This document shows positions 1-24,590 of a stretch of 64,000 nucleotides of DNA, piece by piece. Both the position numbers and the translations under genes were made by a program. Numbering within the stretch: position 1 is the first letter of the stretch; each line of letters opens with the position of its first letter. The stretch covers positions 12,779,501-12,843,500 of the forward strand of contig WPIO01000001.1 of the NCBI GenBank assembly GCA_009760855.2, read 5' to 3'. This DNA comes from Cristatella mucedo (lineage: Eukaryota > Bryozoa > Phylactolaemata > Cristatellidae). The notes beneath the pieces are model-generated. The model saw nothing but the letters and a program-made list of their open reading frames with translations. It searched no databases and was not told the DNA's origin.

Positions 1-870
1 AAGTGCAACTCGAATAGCGGTCAAGCAGCAAAGGATGGGTCTGCTGCCTCACCCGGCACAAGCAACTACAACCATTACATCGAAGACATAATTCAAATAG
101 AACACACGTGACATTTTCTAGAACAGCAACTGTTTCGCGGGTTTCCTACCCTGCAGACATGCGTGCGTGTGTCGGAGGGTTGCACTTTTGGCGAGCAATT
201 AACGGCTGGCCGGAGTAGATTTCCAAGGAGGCCTTATACGCCAATGGTTGCCGAAAATGGTCCCACGGTGCTAAAACTTAAGCATAGGTGCTGACATGAG
301 GTGTCACTGTCCCAAAATGACTAATTAGCTTTCAAACCAGAACTCTTCATTGAGCATTACAAAATAACGAGTAAACCTTAAGTTATCGAAGCGATGCAAG
401 ATCGGTAGTTCTCACGTACACATGCCACACAGAGTAGCAGCCGGGATCGTCATATAACGGTCGCTAACAAACATGCTCACTCGCTAACTAACTGAATATT
501 ACCACGACCCAACGATCTGCATTCTGAATTATACCATGATAAGCTTTACTAAAGCCATCAACAGTGCAACACGAATTGACCCCCAACCGCAGGGACTATC
601 GGCAAAGATAAGACATGTAACCGCTCGACAATCTCCTGCACATCGCCAACGCGATAGACTGGGCTGGAATGGGCACTCGGAGGGCACCTCTGGAATAAGC
701 ATGAAGTGAAACCTGTGAAAATCACTTGAATACTAGATACAGAACTTCTACGTGCAAAACGTACAGTGCCGTCCTTAGATGAGCATCCGACACGGCCTGC
801 GTGCCTCCCACTACTCCGCGCGCAGGCGGCTCCGATCGAGTCCGTACTACTCAACGCTCGCTGGCCTCAC
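1..870. other. Intron 1 or flank of the KLHDC4-like gene; no exon recognised
   Basis: This stretch lies downstream of the KLHDC4-like first exon on the minus strand and should contain its first intron. A minus-strand open segment around 560-640 reads EIVERLHVLS after an AG, loosely like the start of the KLHDC4 second exon, but the match is too weak to call. I see no repeat family in it. Confidence 0.4.
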
Positions 871-984
871 CTCGCCATGGGCAACGAGTTCTTTCTTGGT
901 TTTCTTTGTGATTTTCTTTTCAGTTTTGGACGCTGTCTTTTCAGCCCCGTGCCCTTTCTTGCTCTTGTCTTTCTTTTTACCCAT
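871..984 (-). CDS. KLHDC4: Kelch domain-containing protein 4 (KLHDC4)-like, first coding exon
   Basis: Read on the minus strand, ATG at 984 opens 38 codons beginning MGKKKDKSKKGHGAEKTASK and ending VAHGE, then a GTGAGG donor at 870. The lysine-rich start with the GAEKTA-K--KK pattern is the characteristic N-terminus of KLHDC4 proteins in animals (recalled as [20 protein letters not shown] in human). An in-frame TGA lies four codons upstream of the ATG, which supports this start. The kelch repeats that make up most of the protein should lie in exons to the left, off the window. KLHDC4 is a conserved kelch beta-propeller protein of poorly defined function; the basic tail may interact with nucleic acid or the nucleolus (inference). 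The exon is partial by nature, not broken. It is too short and lysine-biased to be certain without a transcript. Confidence 0.82.
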
Positions 985-1341
985 CGTCAGCTGTCAAAGC
1001 GTTACGCGCTAAGGAGAACTGTTGGGAAGCATGTGGGACCACCGAGCGCCATGTTCGCACCGCGACAGCTGCAGACCTACGACCTGAGAGGCGAGTCGAG
1101 TCGAACTTGTTTTTGCTTTTACTTTGTCTATTTGACTCTGATCTTAAAAAATTGATTTTCCTTGGTAAATTAGTTTTATTTTCGCTAAGACGTTCGTGTA
1201 AAGTGACAAGCACTACCCTAGCAATCGTCTTGAAAACCCCGGATGTTGAAAATTCTCTTCGCTATACCGTAAAAAACTGGCCGGCTGTCTGAATTTCAGG
1301 CGATACGGGGGCCACGCAAACCGTACGCCTACAACTAGGTC
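985..1341. promoter_or_regulatory. Shared interval between divergent KLHDC4-like and ZCCHC14-like starts
   Basis: Only 357 bp separate the two start codons, which point away from each other, so both 5' UTRs and probably a bidirectional promoter fit here. I see no good TATA box in the expected position for either gene. The interval contains CGAGTCGAGTCGAA near 1089 and an A/T-rich segment at 1140-1190. Promoter function is inferred from the geometry only. Confidence 0.5.
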
Positions 1342-14009
<12,668 letters not shown>

Positions 14010-14097
<88 letters not shown>

Positions 14098-14125
14098 TAG
14101 AGAGAGAGAGAAAGAGAGAGAGAGA
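14010..14125. repeat. (AT)n-(AG)n compound microsatellite
   Basis: A TA run of about 84 bp, broken once by TAGATA, passes into about 30 bp of AG. Confidence 0.95.
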
Positions 14126-14589
14126 TGTTAGCACCTCTTCTAGATATTCTTGTCCATATGCACTCCATTCGCATGCAGAGAATTTAAAAGGATCATTAGA
14201 GGCTGTTTGCTTAGCAGCTGTTAGTTTCCCGATGTGCCATGGCAGTAGGAGCAGACTTTTACGTAATAAACCCAGTAGTTTACCTAGAATGGACCCGCAG
14301 TCGATGCCATGCTGACGAAAAGTGCTAGAACCCCGTCCCCTAGGAGGGGCGGAATAATATTGTACATTAAAATGGTAGAGTTTGATTTTATACTTGCAGC
14401 TGAGGATCTTGTTTGCAATCTAGACGGCTCGAAATTTTGTGTGTGGGCACATTTGTGCGTGGGAGATGATTTATCTTGCACTTTTAACCCAACCACGTGT
14501 GGGAATGCTCACGAAGTACTCACCTGCAGTAGGGAAGACAAGGAACAAACAGCAAAATCAAAGATCAAATTGTCGCCAATCACAGGATA

Positions 14590-15070
14590 TGTCTAAACAA
14601 TGTGAATGTAGTACAGAAGCTTGGTAATAGTAAGGGGACTGTTAGGTCCCACGTGAAGAAGTATCTTCAGGGTGGCAGCATGGATGTCCCAACACTCTCT
14701 AGCCAGCCACGGGGTACGACAAAAAGGGACGACCGCTTGCTGATGTTGTTTGCTCTGGATCAAAGGAAAGCCTCACTTCTAGCTCTTTGTAATCTCTTGG
14801 AAGAGGCCACGGGCAATGTTGAAAGCGTCGATACGGTTCGTTAGAGGCTTTCATAGTATAGCATTTATATAAGAGTCGGCAAATGTAAGCCGTTAATAAA
14901 AAGCATGACGACGAAAAAGCCGTCTGCATTGGGCGCTCGTCAACATGCTCACTTTACAGCTTGTGACTGGAGCCATGTTTTGTGGACTGACGAAAGTCAA
15001 TTCATGGTCAGCGGAGATAGAAAATGCAGGACTTTCGTCAGCCATAGAAAAGGTTAATAATTTCAACGGG
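14590..15070 (+). pseudogene. Tc1/mariner transposase remnant
   Basis: Two blocks are recognisable. At 14596-14845, NVVQKLGNSKGTVRSHVKKY and later RDDRLLMLFALDQRK and VESVDTVR follow the helix-turn-helix and linker of Tc1-type transposases. At about 14950-15055, in another frame, CDWSHVLWTDESQFMVSGDR contains the W--VL-TDES-F block carrying the second catalytic aspartate. Frameshifts and stops separate the blocks, and the last catalytic block is missing. Terminal inverted repeats were not identified. It is a dead cut-and-paste transposon. Confidence 0.8.
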
Positions 15071-15289
15071 ATCTGTTGCAATTTAAGCTCAAGTAACAAT
15101 GCCGCAACAAACATGTATGCAGCATCAATAATACGAAAGTATCAGCTTATGACACTCAAGGTTCGAATGCATGAATTTTCGACCGCATGGATAAGCTGTA
15201 ATGTTGGGCAGTTTTTGATCGGCTAGCAGTTCTTGGGTGAGGTAAGGCTAATACATGAACTCCACTAGTTAGTTAACACTTCCTCTCTC

Positions 15290-16502
15290 TTCTTCCGTTC
15301 CTATCAAAGACACTCGAACGGGTCGTGGCGGACCAGCTAAACTCGTATATCGAAACCTCACACCTTGCTAGTAAGTTCCAGTCTGGCTTTAGAGCTAATC
15401 ACTCCACAGAGTCAGCATTGCTTCGGGTATACAACGACCTACTTAGGAATGCAGACATGGGTAGAGTGTCTCTTCTTGTTTTGCTTGATCTTTCGGCAGC
15501 TTTTGATACCATTGATCACAAAGTTCTTCTAGAGTGCCTCTCATCTCGCCTGGGCATCACTGGCACTGCTCTGCAGTGGTTCAGGTCCTATCTCAGTGGA
15601 AGACTCCAGAGTATTGACGTGAATGGACAAAGATCATGTGAAGTACCTCTGAAATATGGAGTACCTCAGGGCTATGTGCTAGGTCCGGTCCTTTTTCACC
15701 GTTTATACTCTCCCTCTTGCTGATGTGATTGCCAAGCACAATCTAGGCTTTCACTTCTATGCAGATGACAATACCACGTCCAAGTTGGTCCATGCATTCG
15801 TGACATCTCGCCTCGACTTCTGCAACTCACTGCTCACTGGCCTACCAGCATGTGCGATCAGGCGATTGCAGCTGGTGCAAAACTCTGCAGCTAGGCTTGT
15901 CTGTCGTGAGCGTTGCAGTTGCCACATTACTCCACTTCTCGCCGACCTGCACTGGCTACCAGTCAAGCAACGGATTGACTTCAAGGTTTTGTCCCTCACT
16001 TTTAGGTCCCTTCATTCTATGGCTCCAGCCTATCTGTCAGATATACTACCCCATCAGGCTAAGCATCGTACCACCCGCTTTTCGGAATCCAACAGTCTAG
16101 AAATACCTCATACAAACCTTAAATCCTTTGGAGACCGTGCATTTAGTTCATATGCTCCCAAAGCCTGGAACTCCCTCCCGACCTGCGTCAGAACATCCCC
16201 CGACCTGACCACATTTAAAAGGAACCTAAAAACACCTATTTAGGACAGCATTTAGTGGGTCCCTGTGATTCGTCCTTGATGTGCTTATGCATGCTGACAC
16301 TGCATGCTGCCACTAACCACATTTGCATGCTGACCCTGTGCATGTCACCCCTAACCATATTATTCATTTCGTTTGTTTTTTTCAAGCATGATTTTACTTA
16401 CCATTCAATTGCATTTCACTTTACAGCAAATGTAAAGCGCCTAGAGAGAGATTAAGTTCTCTGAGGGCGCTTTATCAAGTACATTATTATTATTATTATT
16501 AT
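15290..16502 (+). mobile_element. CR1/L2-like LINE with reverse transcriptase, 3' UTR and (ATT)n tail
   Basis: This is the most complete LINE copy. Frame one (15313-15723) encodes reverse-transcriptase blocks LERVVADQLNSYIE, FRANHSTESALLRVYNDL, LLDLSAAFDTIDH and YGVPQG. A frameshift leads into the next frame (15725-16243) with FHFYADD, the catalytic motif, then [20 protein letters not shown] and [13 protein letters not shown]. The span between YADD and the next block is about 130 residues shorter than in the minus-strand copy at 40 kb, so an internal deletion is present. The 3' UTR carries repeated GCATGCTGAC--TGCATGCT blocks, a perfect hairpin and an (ATT)n tail. The 5' part (endonuclease) is missing. 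It cannot be active. Confidence 0.92.
16434..16473 (+). other. LINE 3'-end hairpin
   Basis: AAAGCGCC pairs perfectly with GGCGCTTT, with an inner AGAGA/TCTCT pairing, just before the ATT repeat tail. Such 3' hairpins are the recognition signal for the reverse transcriptase in several LINE clades. The sequence is kept, with decay, in every LINE tail of the window. Confidence 0.7.
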
Positions 16503-19500
16503 TCTTACCATCTGTTTCTCCGTCACCCTCCCCCTTGCCTTCTTTCACCATATCATTATCTCTCGCCTCTCTATCTCCTTGCTCACTCTCCCTCCTTCCA
16601 GTATGCTAGTTGCTCGCTCCAGAGGTACTAATGGATATATGCAAATATGCATTAAATCACTGATGCTTCGTGAAATAGCCTTGGAGCTACCTTACGGTTA
16701 TTTATGCTTTGATTAGTTGGTACTGCGCTTTACGGCTATCTAGGGACACCATTTTGGTTTGAGGGCGACAAAGGGTGAAGCTTTAGGTTTAGGTGGTTTT
16801 TCGTTTGTTGCTCATGCAAGTTCTGCCATCGTCCCATCTGATGTAGCCGAATTAGTGAGCTAATTGTTTATTGCACTATTGGGGAACGATTCTACCGTAA
16901 TTGTGTGTGGCATTATAATGATGCCGACGGAGTTTCTCGTTTCTCCGTGAAGACCCTCAGGTGTCATCGCTTTATGTCTTATGTTTTATCTTTCGAGCTG
17001 AATTGGACTACAACTACAATGTTGAATTGTGACATGTTTACAGGACAGTATCGTCTCAACTATGAATCACAACTGGATGCTTAATCACAGTGGTCTGTTC
17101 CAAAAGCATCTGCCTACATTGCCGCAATACAGCCATCATATCAAAACACGGCTGCAGTATCACGTGGACATCAGCAAACAGTCGCGCTATTATTAGCGAA
17201 GCTCATTTTGCGGTTCCTTAGTGAATCGTGCTGCGTGTTGGTGCTAGTTTAGACAGTCAGAGGGCTACCCTCTCTTTCGCGGCTGCATCATATACATATT
17301 GGTAGCTATACTTTGCTCTTCACGCTAAGCTTCGTCTTAGCATCTTTAGGCAACTGATGTTAGTGACATGAACGAGCACCTTTTGTTTAATGTATTTTGA
17401 TGACAATGTTTTATCTGATGTAAAGCAGTTCTCGCGTACCTGTTTCTCCTATTTTTGCCCAACTATGGCGTGGAAAATAAATTATGCAATCTCCTGTGCG
17501 TATTATATTTATTTTTGGTTAATACGAGATTTTGCTGTTTTAAAGCTAATAATTTGCTGGGAGCAGGAGATCAGATCCAAACTCCGAAGATTTAGCATAC
17601 TATTCTGCAGATGGCAGTTGCGAGTTTTGAACTTGAAAGTACGGATATTTTAATTTATGAATATTGATGGTTATGAATGTACAGGCCCGGTTGCTCTCAA
17701 AAAATTGTATTTTATAAATCGGCGAAATCATCCTAGCAGTAGCTGTTCACATCATTGCCAGCAAAGTGGCATGCAGAGCACTGCAATTGCAGCTAATAGC
17801 TACATGTCAAACTAAGAATAAGTATACACAATAAACGTCAGTACACAAATGTTTTAGGTTAAATGGGACTATGTTATCAGCCAAAAATCAGCAACGCTGA
17901 AAAGCCTTCCGTAAGCCGCTTTCTTAGGGGGCATTATATATTCGCCGCTGTATAAGGGAAGCCAATATTTAGGTCAATTATAGATAATCTTCAATTTTTT
18001 TTGTTACCAGTCATTCTTTGCTGCTGAGAAGCCATGTACTCTACGGCAGTCAATTGATGAATTTAGTCCTCAAAAATTGCAATATTTGCAGAACATTTAT
18101 GACTCCTGCATTTTTGAAGTACGTAATGATTTCTTTGCAATAATCTGCCGTCGTTATGACACACGAAACTTGATGTCGCATTAGCAGTGACCCGGGACGT
18201 GCTGAATGCAGCCATTATTGGCAAATATGCCAGTGCAGGCAGATTATTATGCTCGCGCATACAAATAAGCTTTTAAAAAGTGGCTTTAATGTGAGTACGT
18301 AGCAATGGAATAAGTATGGACAGCCGCTCGGTGACCGTAGTGAACGATATGCTTGCTATATCGAAGATTATGACAATGCCAGGAGTATTAGTGATTTACT
18401 GAATTATAATGATTAGGAATTATATCATATGTGGCTTAGATGTTATAAAAAGCTCACTTCAAGCCAGGAGTAGTAAGTTCAACTTAAGGCTTCGAATCCG
18501 TAAGTCGCACTATACGGCTGGGGCTAGACACAGCGCATATCTACGCCTACGCAATTGACAGATCTACATTTATGAAAGGGACGGACTTGAATAGCTAGCA
18601 TACCTGAATGTATCGAGGCAGCAATAGCGACTCTTTGACCGTGCTTTGAGGCCTAGCCAGTGATTCTAGCGCGTCTTCAAAGACTAGCACTTATTACGTG
18701 CACTGTGTTTGTACTGAGGACTCAAGTACTGAAGTCGTTCCAGACGCTAGTAACTACTGAAAGAAGCCGTCTGTCTCCTTAACTAAGTTTTTCTGAGATT
18801 GTTTAGTGACTCCATCGAAAATGAAATTCTTCAGTTCCCGCAGACTAATTTCTTCTCGGGACAAGATAATTGCTGACGACTCGGCTTTGGTCTCGGCCAT
18901 CGTAGGCAAGCCGCGAAAGCGGTCAGGGGAGGCGCCGTCGGCAAGCTTAGATATCTAGAAATCGCCACTCTACCTGATAATTCCTTAAAGTGCCCATATT
19001 GGCGTTACGAGTACAAACTTGTATAGGGATTCAGGATATAAGCATTCAGGATTACTCTTTAGTAAAAATGCTTAAATGTTTAAATACTGCCAGCCTAGTT
19101 GCTGCAGCGATAATTTTCAACTGCAAAGATGAACGTGCAAGCCCAGCTGATTAATTCAACAGAGTAAATATGAGAGCTCAACATATTAACTTTCTTACCT
19201 GCCCGCATCTAAACCACGATGTTCGGGTGAGAAAAAGCAAAAGGTTCTCGAATAGAGATTAAGCGTGGCACATTCGTCAGCTGTGCTTTTGTTAAGGCTG
19301 AAAATTCGGTAAGTAGCTTTTAGAAAAGTAAGCTTGAAAAAGTACGTAGCCTCTTTGGCTTGTTGCATTGCAGCTGTCCTGCAATGACGTGTGTTAGCCA
19401 CTGCAATCCATTGCCTGCTCTAGCGATACCGTCCTATTGATGAGCTATTGATGAATGGAGCGTCATTAACGAGTTTGACTTCGCAGTCTGAATCTCTACA

Positions 19501-21600
19501 AGGCAGAGACACAGCCTCAACGGAGAGCAGCATTGTTTGACTGCACATAGTCCAAGTTCTTGCTTATTGCCTGCGCAAGACCAGAAACTTGCGGTCGCCA
19601 TATCAGTGCGTCATCTTCCTAGTTTCCCGATGGTCGCGACGCTCTTGCCGTTCCCTCTGGCATCCGGATTCGCAGCCAAATTCCGATCCTGAACGCCAGC
19701 AGCCCAACGATTTTCTCATCCGCACAAACCGCTGACATCGCAGAGATTCTGCACCTGCTACTCTGTCCACATATATCAACGTGCAGTCGTGCCGCTAGGT
19801 CGCTGGCCTCGCCGCTCCACAAGCCTGTATCGTGAGCGACGAATTTGTCCAACAGGATCGTGACGGGAGCAGTGAACCGAGCCATGCAAGAAAGGAAAAT
19901 ACTGTGCCGCTAATGCGAGCAACAACGGAAGTACACGCTGCTCTCTCCCCGTGCCCAGGTCTGCGATGGGAATCGGCGAATTGAAAATCCAGTCACCACA
20001 CAGGTCGCTGCCCTTACCTCCATCTGGGTTTAGCTCGCAACCGTGGGGTCGATCGACGTACAGGTATTTGATATTGGCGAGTGCGAGTTTCAAAAACACT
20101 TTGAACCCCCAGAGACGCTTATTGTCATTTGCTTCACTTTATATACTCTGTAGCAGAGTCGGAAAATTATTAACACGGGATGGCAGAGTCGGTTCGAAGA
20201 AAAATGTTACAATCCTTTGCGAAATCCTCTAGCCACCGCTGTCGAGAACGCCGCCGCTGCATGAAGATCTCGATAAAATAACCCCCTTTTCGACGTATTA
20301 AATGTGCTCTCGCGATCATGCATTCCCGATCCGGAAAATACTTCTATTTGCAGTTTAACCCAACTTCCTTCATATCGATATATCATGCCTCATCGCGAGA
20401 CTTCGCAGTCGGCCCGGTGGCGAGGTGCCACGGTCGTCGGCTAAGCGCGCCGTTTGACCGAGCGAAGTCCACGATACCACGTAATTGAGCTCGTTATTAA
20501 GCTCGCGCTGGGATAGCAGGCTCACGACACCACGGTCCTTAGCTTCTGACCGCAGCGTGGGTCTCGCATCCGGCGGAACCCTTTACGCACTCAGGATCTA
20601 AGTGCGGACACATCGCCTTGCTCTTGCCACGACCAGACGGAGCGGCACCGACCCCATCACTTGCGATCTTGAAGAGAGTTTCAGCTCAAAGCTCGTTAAG
20701 AATTCTAGATATCGCTTGGGTCAGACCTTGGGTCCTACCTTGCTGCCTCGATACGGAAATTAGAAATGCGAAGTACAGTGGAACAGCTATGGTCCAATGC
20801 GGAACATTTTTAGGGTACAACTTTCCAAGTCGTCTTAGTGCTTTTCAAGTGATTCTGAAGCAGGATCGTCGGGAATTTGAATCAGTAGCCGTAACTGAAT
20901 TTCATTGGGCAATCCAAAGCGGCTGACAAAGTGCCGATTTTGCTAGCCTGTACCCGTGAACAAATCATTGAGAACTTAAAAGTTGCTTCGGAAGGCTAGC
21001 TAAAGTGTTCGCTGACCTACTTGGTGACCTACATCCTACATGCGTACAATCTTGCAGTTCTTAATGTAGCAAAGTATATTATGTAAAATGAAAAATATTT
21101 CAAAATATCATGTTATCTGTTATTTTATTTTAACAGTACTTTGCTATAACACATTTACCATTCACATTTTTGTTCAAGCGGACTTTATTTTCATTAGTCA
21201 GCGCCGGCAAGCAATTCAGCTGTGACTTATATTAACGGATGCCCATTGTAAATAATGTAAATGTCGTTGACAAAGACTTTTAAGCTAATTCGATGCAAAA
21301 ATCTATCTGCTAGTAGTTGCATGACAGATGGCTGTAGACTTCATGTAAGATTTTGCAAATCCTAAATTGAAGGACGATTTGTTTTAAAATAGTCACCTAT
21401 GCGGCATCCTTTTCTAAGATACATTATATGAAGAATGTCATGCAAAGGAAAAGGTTGTCTGCTTGTTAGCGGAATATCTACACTTGATACCTAAGCACCT
21501 TGCCATTAAAGCGCGTCTTCCCTCGTAATAAAAGCTGGCATTGGGGCATTGGTGCACGGGAAATGTCTTGAAGGTTACCTAAACAGAAGCTGTTTAGTTA
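16503..21600. other. Unassigned 5-kb stretch
   Basis: No exon with recognisable homology, RNA gene or repeat family seen on either strand. The segment is AT-rich up to about 19.5 kb and becomes GC-richer at about 19.6-20.7 kb, where overlapping 80-105-codon frames exist on both strands without any domain I recognise. Confidence 0.4.
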
Positions 21601-21604
21601 TAGG

Positions 21605-22720
21605 TAAACCTTGTGCTACTCAGAAATAGAAAACTCAAAGCTCAGAATGGGCTCTTCGAGCATGGAGTCCTGTTACAGAGTAAACTTTCACTGGACGAGC
21701 ACATCAACTCAACATGGTTAAGTCTGCCTACTTTCAGCTACGCAAGCAGCCAAATTTGGGCCTGCTTAAACATGGATACCACTTCCAAGTTGGTCGTGCA
21801 TCTGCGGCTTATCGTCTCGACTTCTGCAACTCACTACTCGCAGGCTTCAACCAGTGCTATAGAGCGCTTAAAGTTGGTGCTAAATTCTGCAGCTAATATT
21901 ATCTGTCGTGAAGGTCGCTTCTGCCGCACTCGACTAATTTTCACCGATCTGAAACGGCTCACATCAAACAGCGTATTTATTTCACGGTGTTTTCACTCAC
22001 TTTTAGGTTCCTCTATTCTCTCGCTCTGGACTAGCGATCTGAAAAACTTCCTAATCAGGCTAGGCAACGTACCGCCCGCTCTTCTGACCCATTTAGCTAA
22101 GCGTCGAATCAACCTCAATCTTTTGGAGATTCGCCTGTAGTTTAAATACTCCCAAAGTCTAGAACTCACTCACGACGGACATCGTGACTGTCCCTGAATT
22201 GACATTTAAAAAGAAGCTGAGAACTCACACGTTCCTCGCTCCATTTGCTGAGATCGTTTCAATTGTCCTTTGTGTGTTTATGCACGCTGACACCGTGTGT
22301 ATGGTCACTAACGATATTCCTCTATTCTCTCGCTCTGGACTAGCGATCTGAAAAACTTCCTAATCAGGCTAGGCAACGTACCGCCCGCTCTTCTGACCCA
22401 TTTAGCTAAGCGTCGAATCAACCTCAATCTTTTGGAGATTCGCCTGTAGTTTAAATACTCCCAAAGTTTAGAACTCACTCACGACGGACATCGTGACTGT
22501 CCCTGAATTGACATTTAAAAAGAAGCTGAGAACTCACACGTTCCTCGCTCCATTTGCTGAGATCGTTTCAATTGTCCTTTGTGTGTTTATGCACGCTGAC
22601 ACCGTGTGTATGGTCACTAACGATATGGCATGCTCCCGTTGCATCATATGTAAAGTGCCCAGGAAGAGATTTATGGCTTCTTTCACGCAATAAAAGCGCC
22701 TCATTGTTAGTTATTATAAT
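21605..22720 (+). mobile_element. Highly decayed LINE, reverse-transcriptase end and 3' UTR
   Basis: LLQSKLSLDEHINSTW, DFCNSLLAGF and RLKLVLNSAANIICRE correspond to [18 protein letters not shown] and [16 protein letters not shown] of the better copies. The 3' part (GTGTGTTTATGCACGCTGAC, GTAAAGTGCCCAGGAAGAGA) is the LINE tail. Stops and frameshifts are frequent. A 309-bp internal segment is duplicated in tandem. Confidence 0.8.
22008..22625 (+). repeat. 309-bp tandem duplication inside the decayed LINE
   Basis: Bases 22008-22316 recur as 22317-22625. Both copies start TTCCTCTATTCTCTCGCTC and end GGTCACTAACGATAT. I see only one clear difference (AAAGTCTAG against AAAGTTTAG), so the duplication is much younger than the host LINE copy, or it is an assembly artefact. 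Confidence 0.92.
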
Positions 22721-24240
22721 CATTTCGTACAAGCTTTAGCGCAAAGCTAGCCTCACTAGTTCAGATAGCGGTGAAATGCACGAAATCTTTACTGACTCGT
22801 GACGCGTGTAAAGACGCTGGTACGAATGGTATGGGACTGCGATCCCAAAATTTTGTTATAAGTGTCAAGCTCGCAACGGCGTCAGGAACTGCCACTATAT
22901 TGCAGCTTTTACGGCCAGCGACTTCAGGCTGACTCGCTGCCAGCTTACGCTCAGTTCATTAAGAGTTAACGCTCAGCGTAATGATAGCTAACACTCAGCG
23001 GAATGACTCACAGACTGGCAAACCGTCATCAAAAGAGACCTGCCACGCTTAGGTTCTCTCCTTTTATGCCACGGATGGCAACGAAAGTCTCCCAATAATC
23101 CGGATACAGAAATAAATATCGAGCTCGTCGTAAGCCAGCTTCTCGTAGCTATTTGATTGGCGGTCTACAGTTCAAATTCAGTGACTGATTCTTAAGGTCA
23201 TTGTCGCAGAGCATTGTATTATCACGCCTTAAAAACCTTGTATCCATTCTCGGACGCTTTGCGGCTTACAGCCTCGTGGCGCCCTGACGCCGCGGACGGG
23301 TGCATTTGAGCTTTTTAGTAGCCAGGCATCTTCCAAGTTGCTGGTGTGCTAGTGTACCCAGGCTAGGTTCGGTTGGCTGGTACCTGACGGCTGTAATGAG
23401 GGTCGCCGGCTAGGCCGGAGTCGGACCTACGGCATAGCCGGATGTGTGCGGTAATGCGAGGTCAACGGGACTCTTGGGTAGGAGACGTTGGCCAAGGAAG
23501 TCGTGGTGTTGGAGGCTTCCGGTCTCACCGAGTTATGCACCTGGATTCGTGCAGGCGTGCTCCGGCGATGCTGCCACGCACGCAAGGGAACGAGTACCCA
23601 AGGCCCGAGCGGAGCTGGATAGCTCGCTCGTTGTTGAGACTTGTGTATTCCGCGTTCCCCGTGTAGCGTGTTCGTGACCCCCCCATGTGTTGGCGTCTTT
23701 CGGTGGAAGCTCACGACTGTGGTAGTTGTCGACTCGGACTAGCCAAGCAGTTACTCGGCCAGCCGGGTTTTGGACGGCGTACGCTCGTACTGTTGGATTC
23801 AGAGTCGGTACAACGACAGGACTGCAGAAGCCGACTGACCCCAACTAGCACGTTTGTTCGCGCTTGCTGCGTCGTCTTGTGCCCGTATAGTGTGCTCTGT
23901 TTAGGACCCTCCCTGTAGACTTGTTTAGTTCCTTTTTGTTGTTGGTGCATGCGTTATTATAAAGAGGTTTACCCTTACGGCTGCTCGTCTTACCCTAGCT
24001 CGGCGGCGTGGCGAGCGGCAGCGTGGCGGTGAGTATGGCGGTGTTTGGCGGCAACTAGCCTCTGACACCTGGAATTCGGTTACACTAGAATACGGCAGTG
24101 GAATCAGCAGCTGGGAATCAGCGGCGTGCTGGAATGCAGCCGCTCTCTTCAAGCTGTCTGTATTATCTTCTCGCGTCGCACTGAGCCAGGTTGTCTTACT
24201 GGTCGAACCGAGCTGTCTCCATCGCTAGCTGATTCAGCAA
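22721..24240. other. Unassigned, partly GC-rich sequence
   Basis: Bases 23270-24060 are GC-rich and carry overlapping frames of 70-100 codons on both strands with no recognisable domain. No splice-bounded exon or repeat family was identified. Confidence 0.4.
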
Positions 24241-24242
24241 CT

Positions 24243-24302
24243 TCATTTATATAGCGGCAGAAGAGTTTAAACGGCTATCGTCACTGCTCGCTGCATCGCC
24301 AT
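24243..24302 (-). mobile_element. SINE family 1, tail fragment (minus strand)
   Basis: TATATAGCGGCAGAAGAG, ACGGCTATCGTCACTGCT and GCATCGCCATG match the tail half of SINE family 1 (TATAGCGACAGAAGAGCCTT, ACGGCTATCACCACC). The tRNA-like head is absent. Confidence 0.6.
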
Positions 24303-24457
24303 GTCAGTGACTTTTGCACGCTGATAAACACCGTCGTAAACTTATGTAGGCTTGCCGTTCGCCTACTCTCCCCCGTAGACGCCAGCAGCCGTCTGTAGCT
24401 GCCGCTTAGCACCGCCAGCAGGATTGCCCCTCGACTATCTGACCGTCGCCGCGCTGG

Positions 24458-24590
24458 TTTGGCCATGGTTAAGGTGCTCACCTTGACGTTAGTCAAGGTG
24501 AATGCATTTACGACCGAGGTCGTGGCATATGAAAAGCGCCTGAATAGACATTAAGTACTTTCAGGGCGCTATTCAAATAAATTACACTGG
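24458..24590 (+). mobile_element. SINE family 2 copy
   Basis: TTTGGCCATGGTTAAGGTGC resembles a tRNA box A; ACGACCGAGGTCGTGG replaces the box-B region; the tail AAAAGCGCCTGAATAGACAT and AGGGCGCTATTCAAATAAA is the family-2 tail, itself similar to the LINE 3' end. Confidence 0.65.

Noticed and set aside
560-640. Second exon of the KLHDC4-like gene (EIVERLHVLS)
   Set aside because: The reading phase would fit, but the similarity to the expected exon is too weak and the sequence does not lead into a kelch motif.
23400-24060. Long terminal repeat of a retrotransposon
   Set aside because: The GC-rich block has no matching second copy in the window and no primer-binding site or gag/pol sequence.
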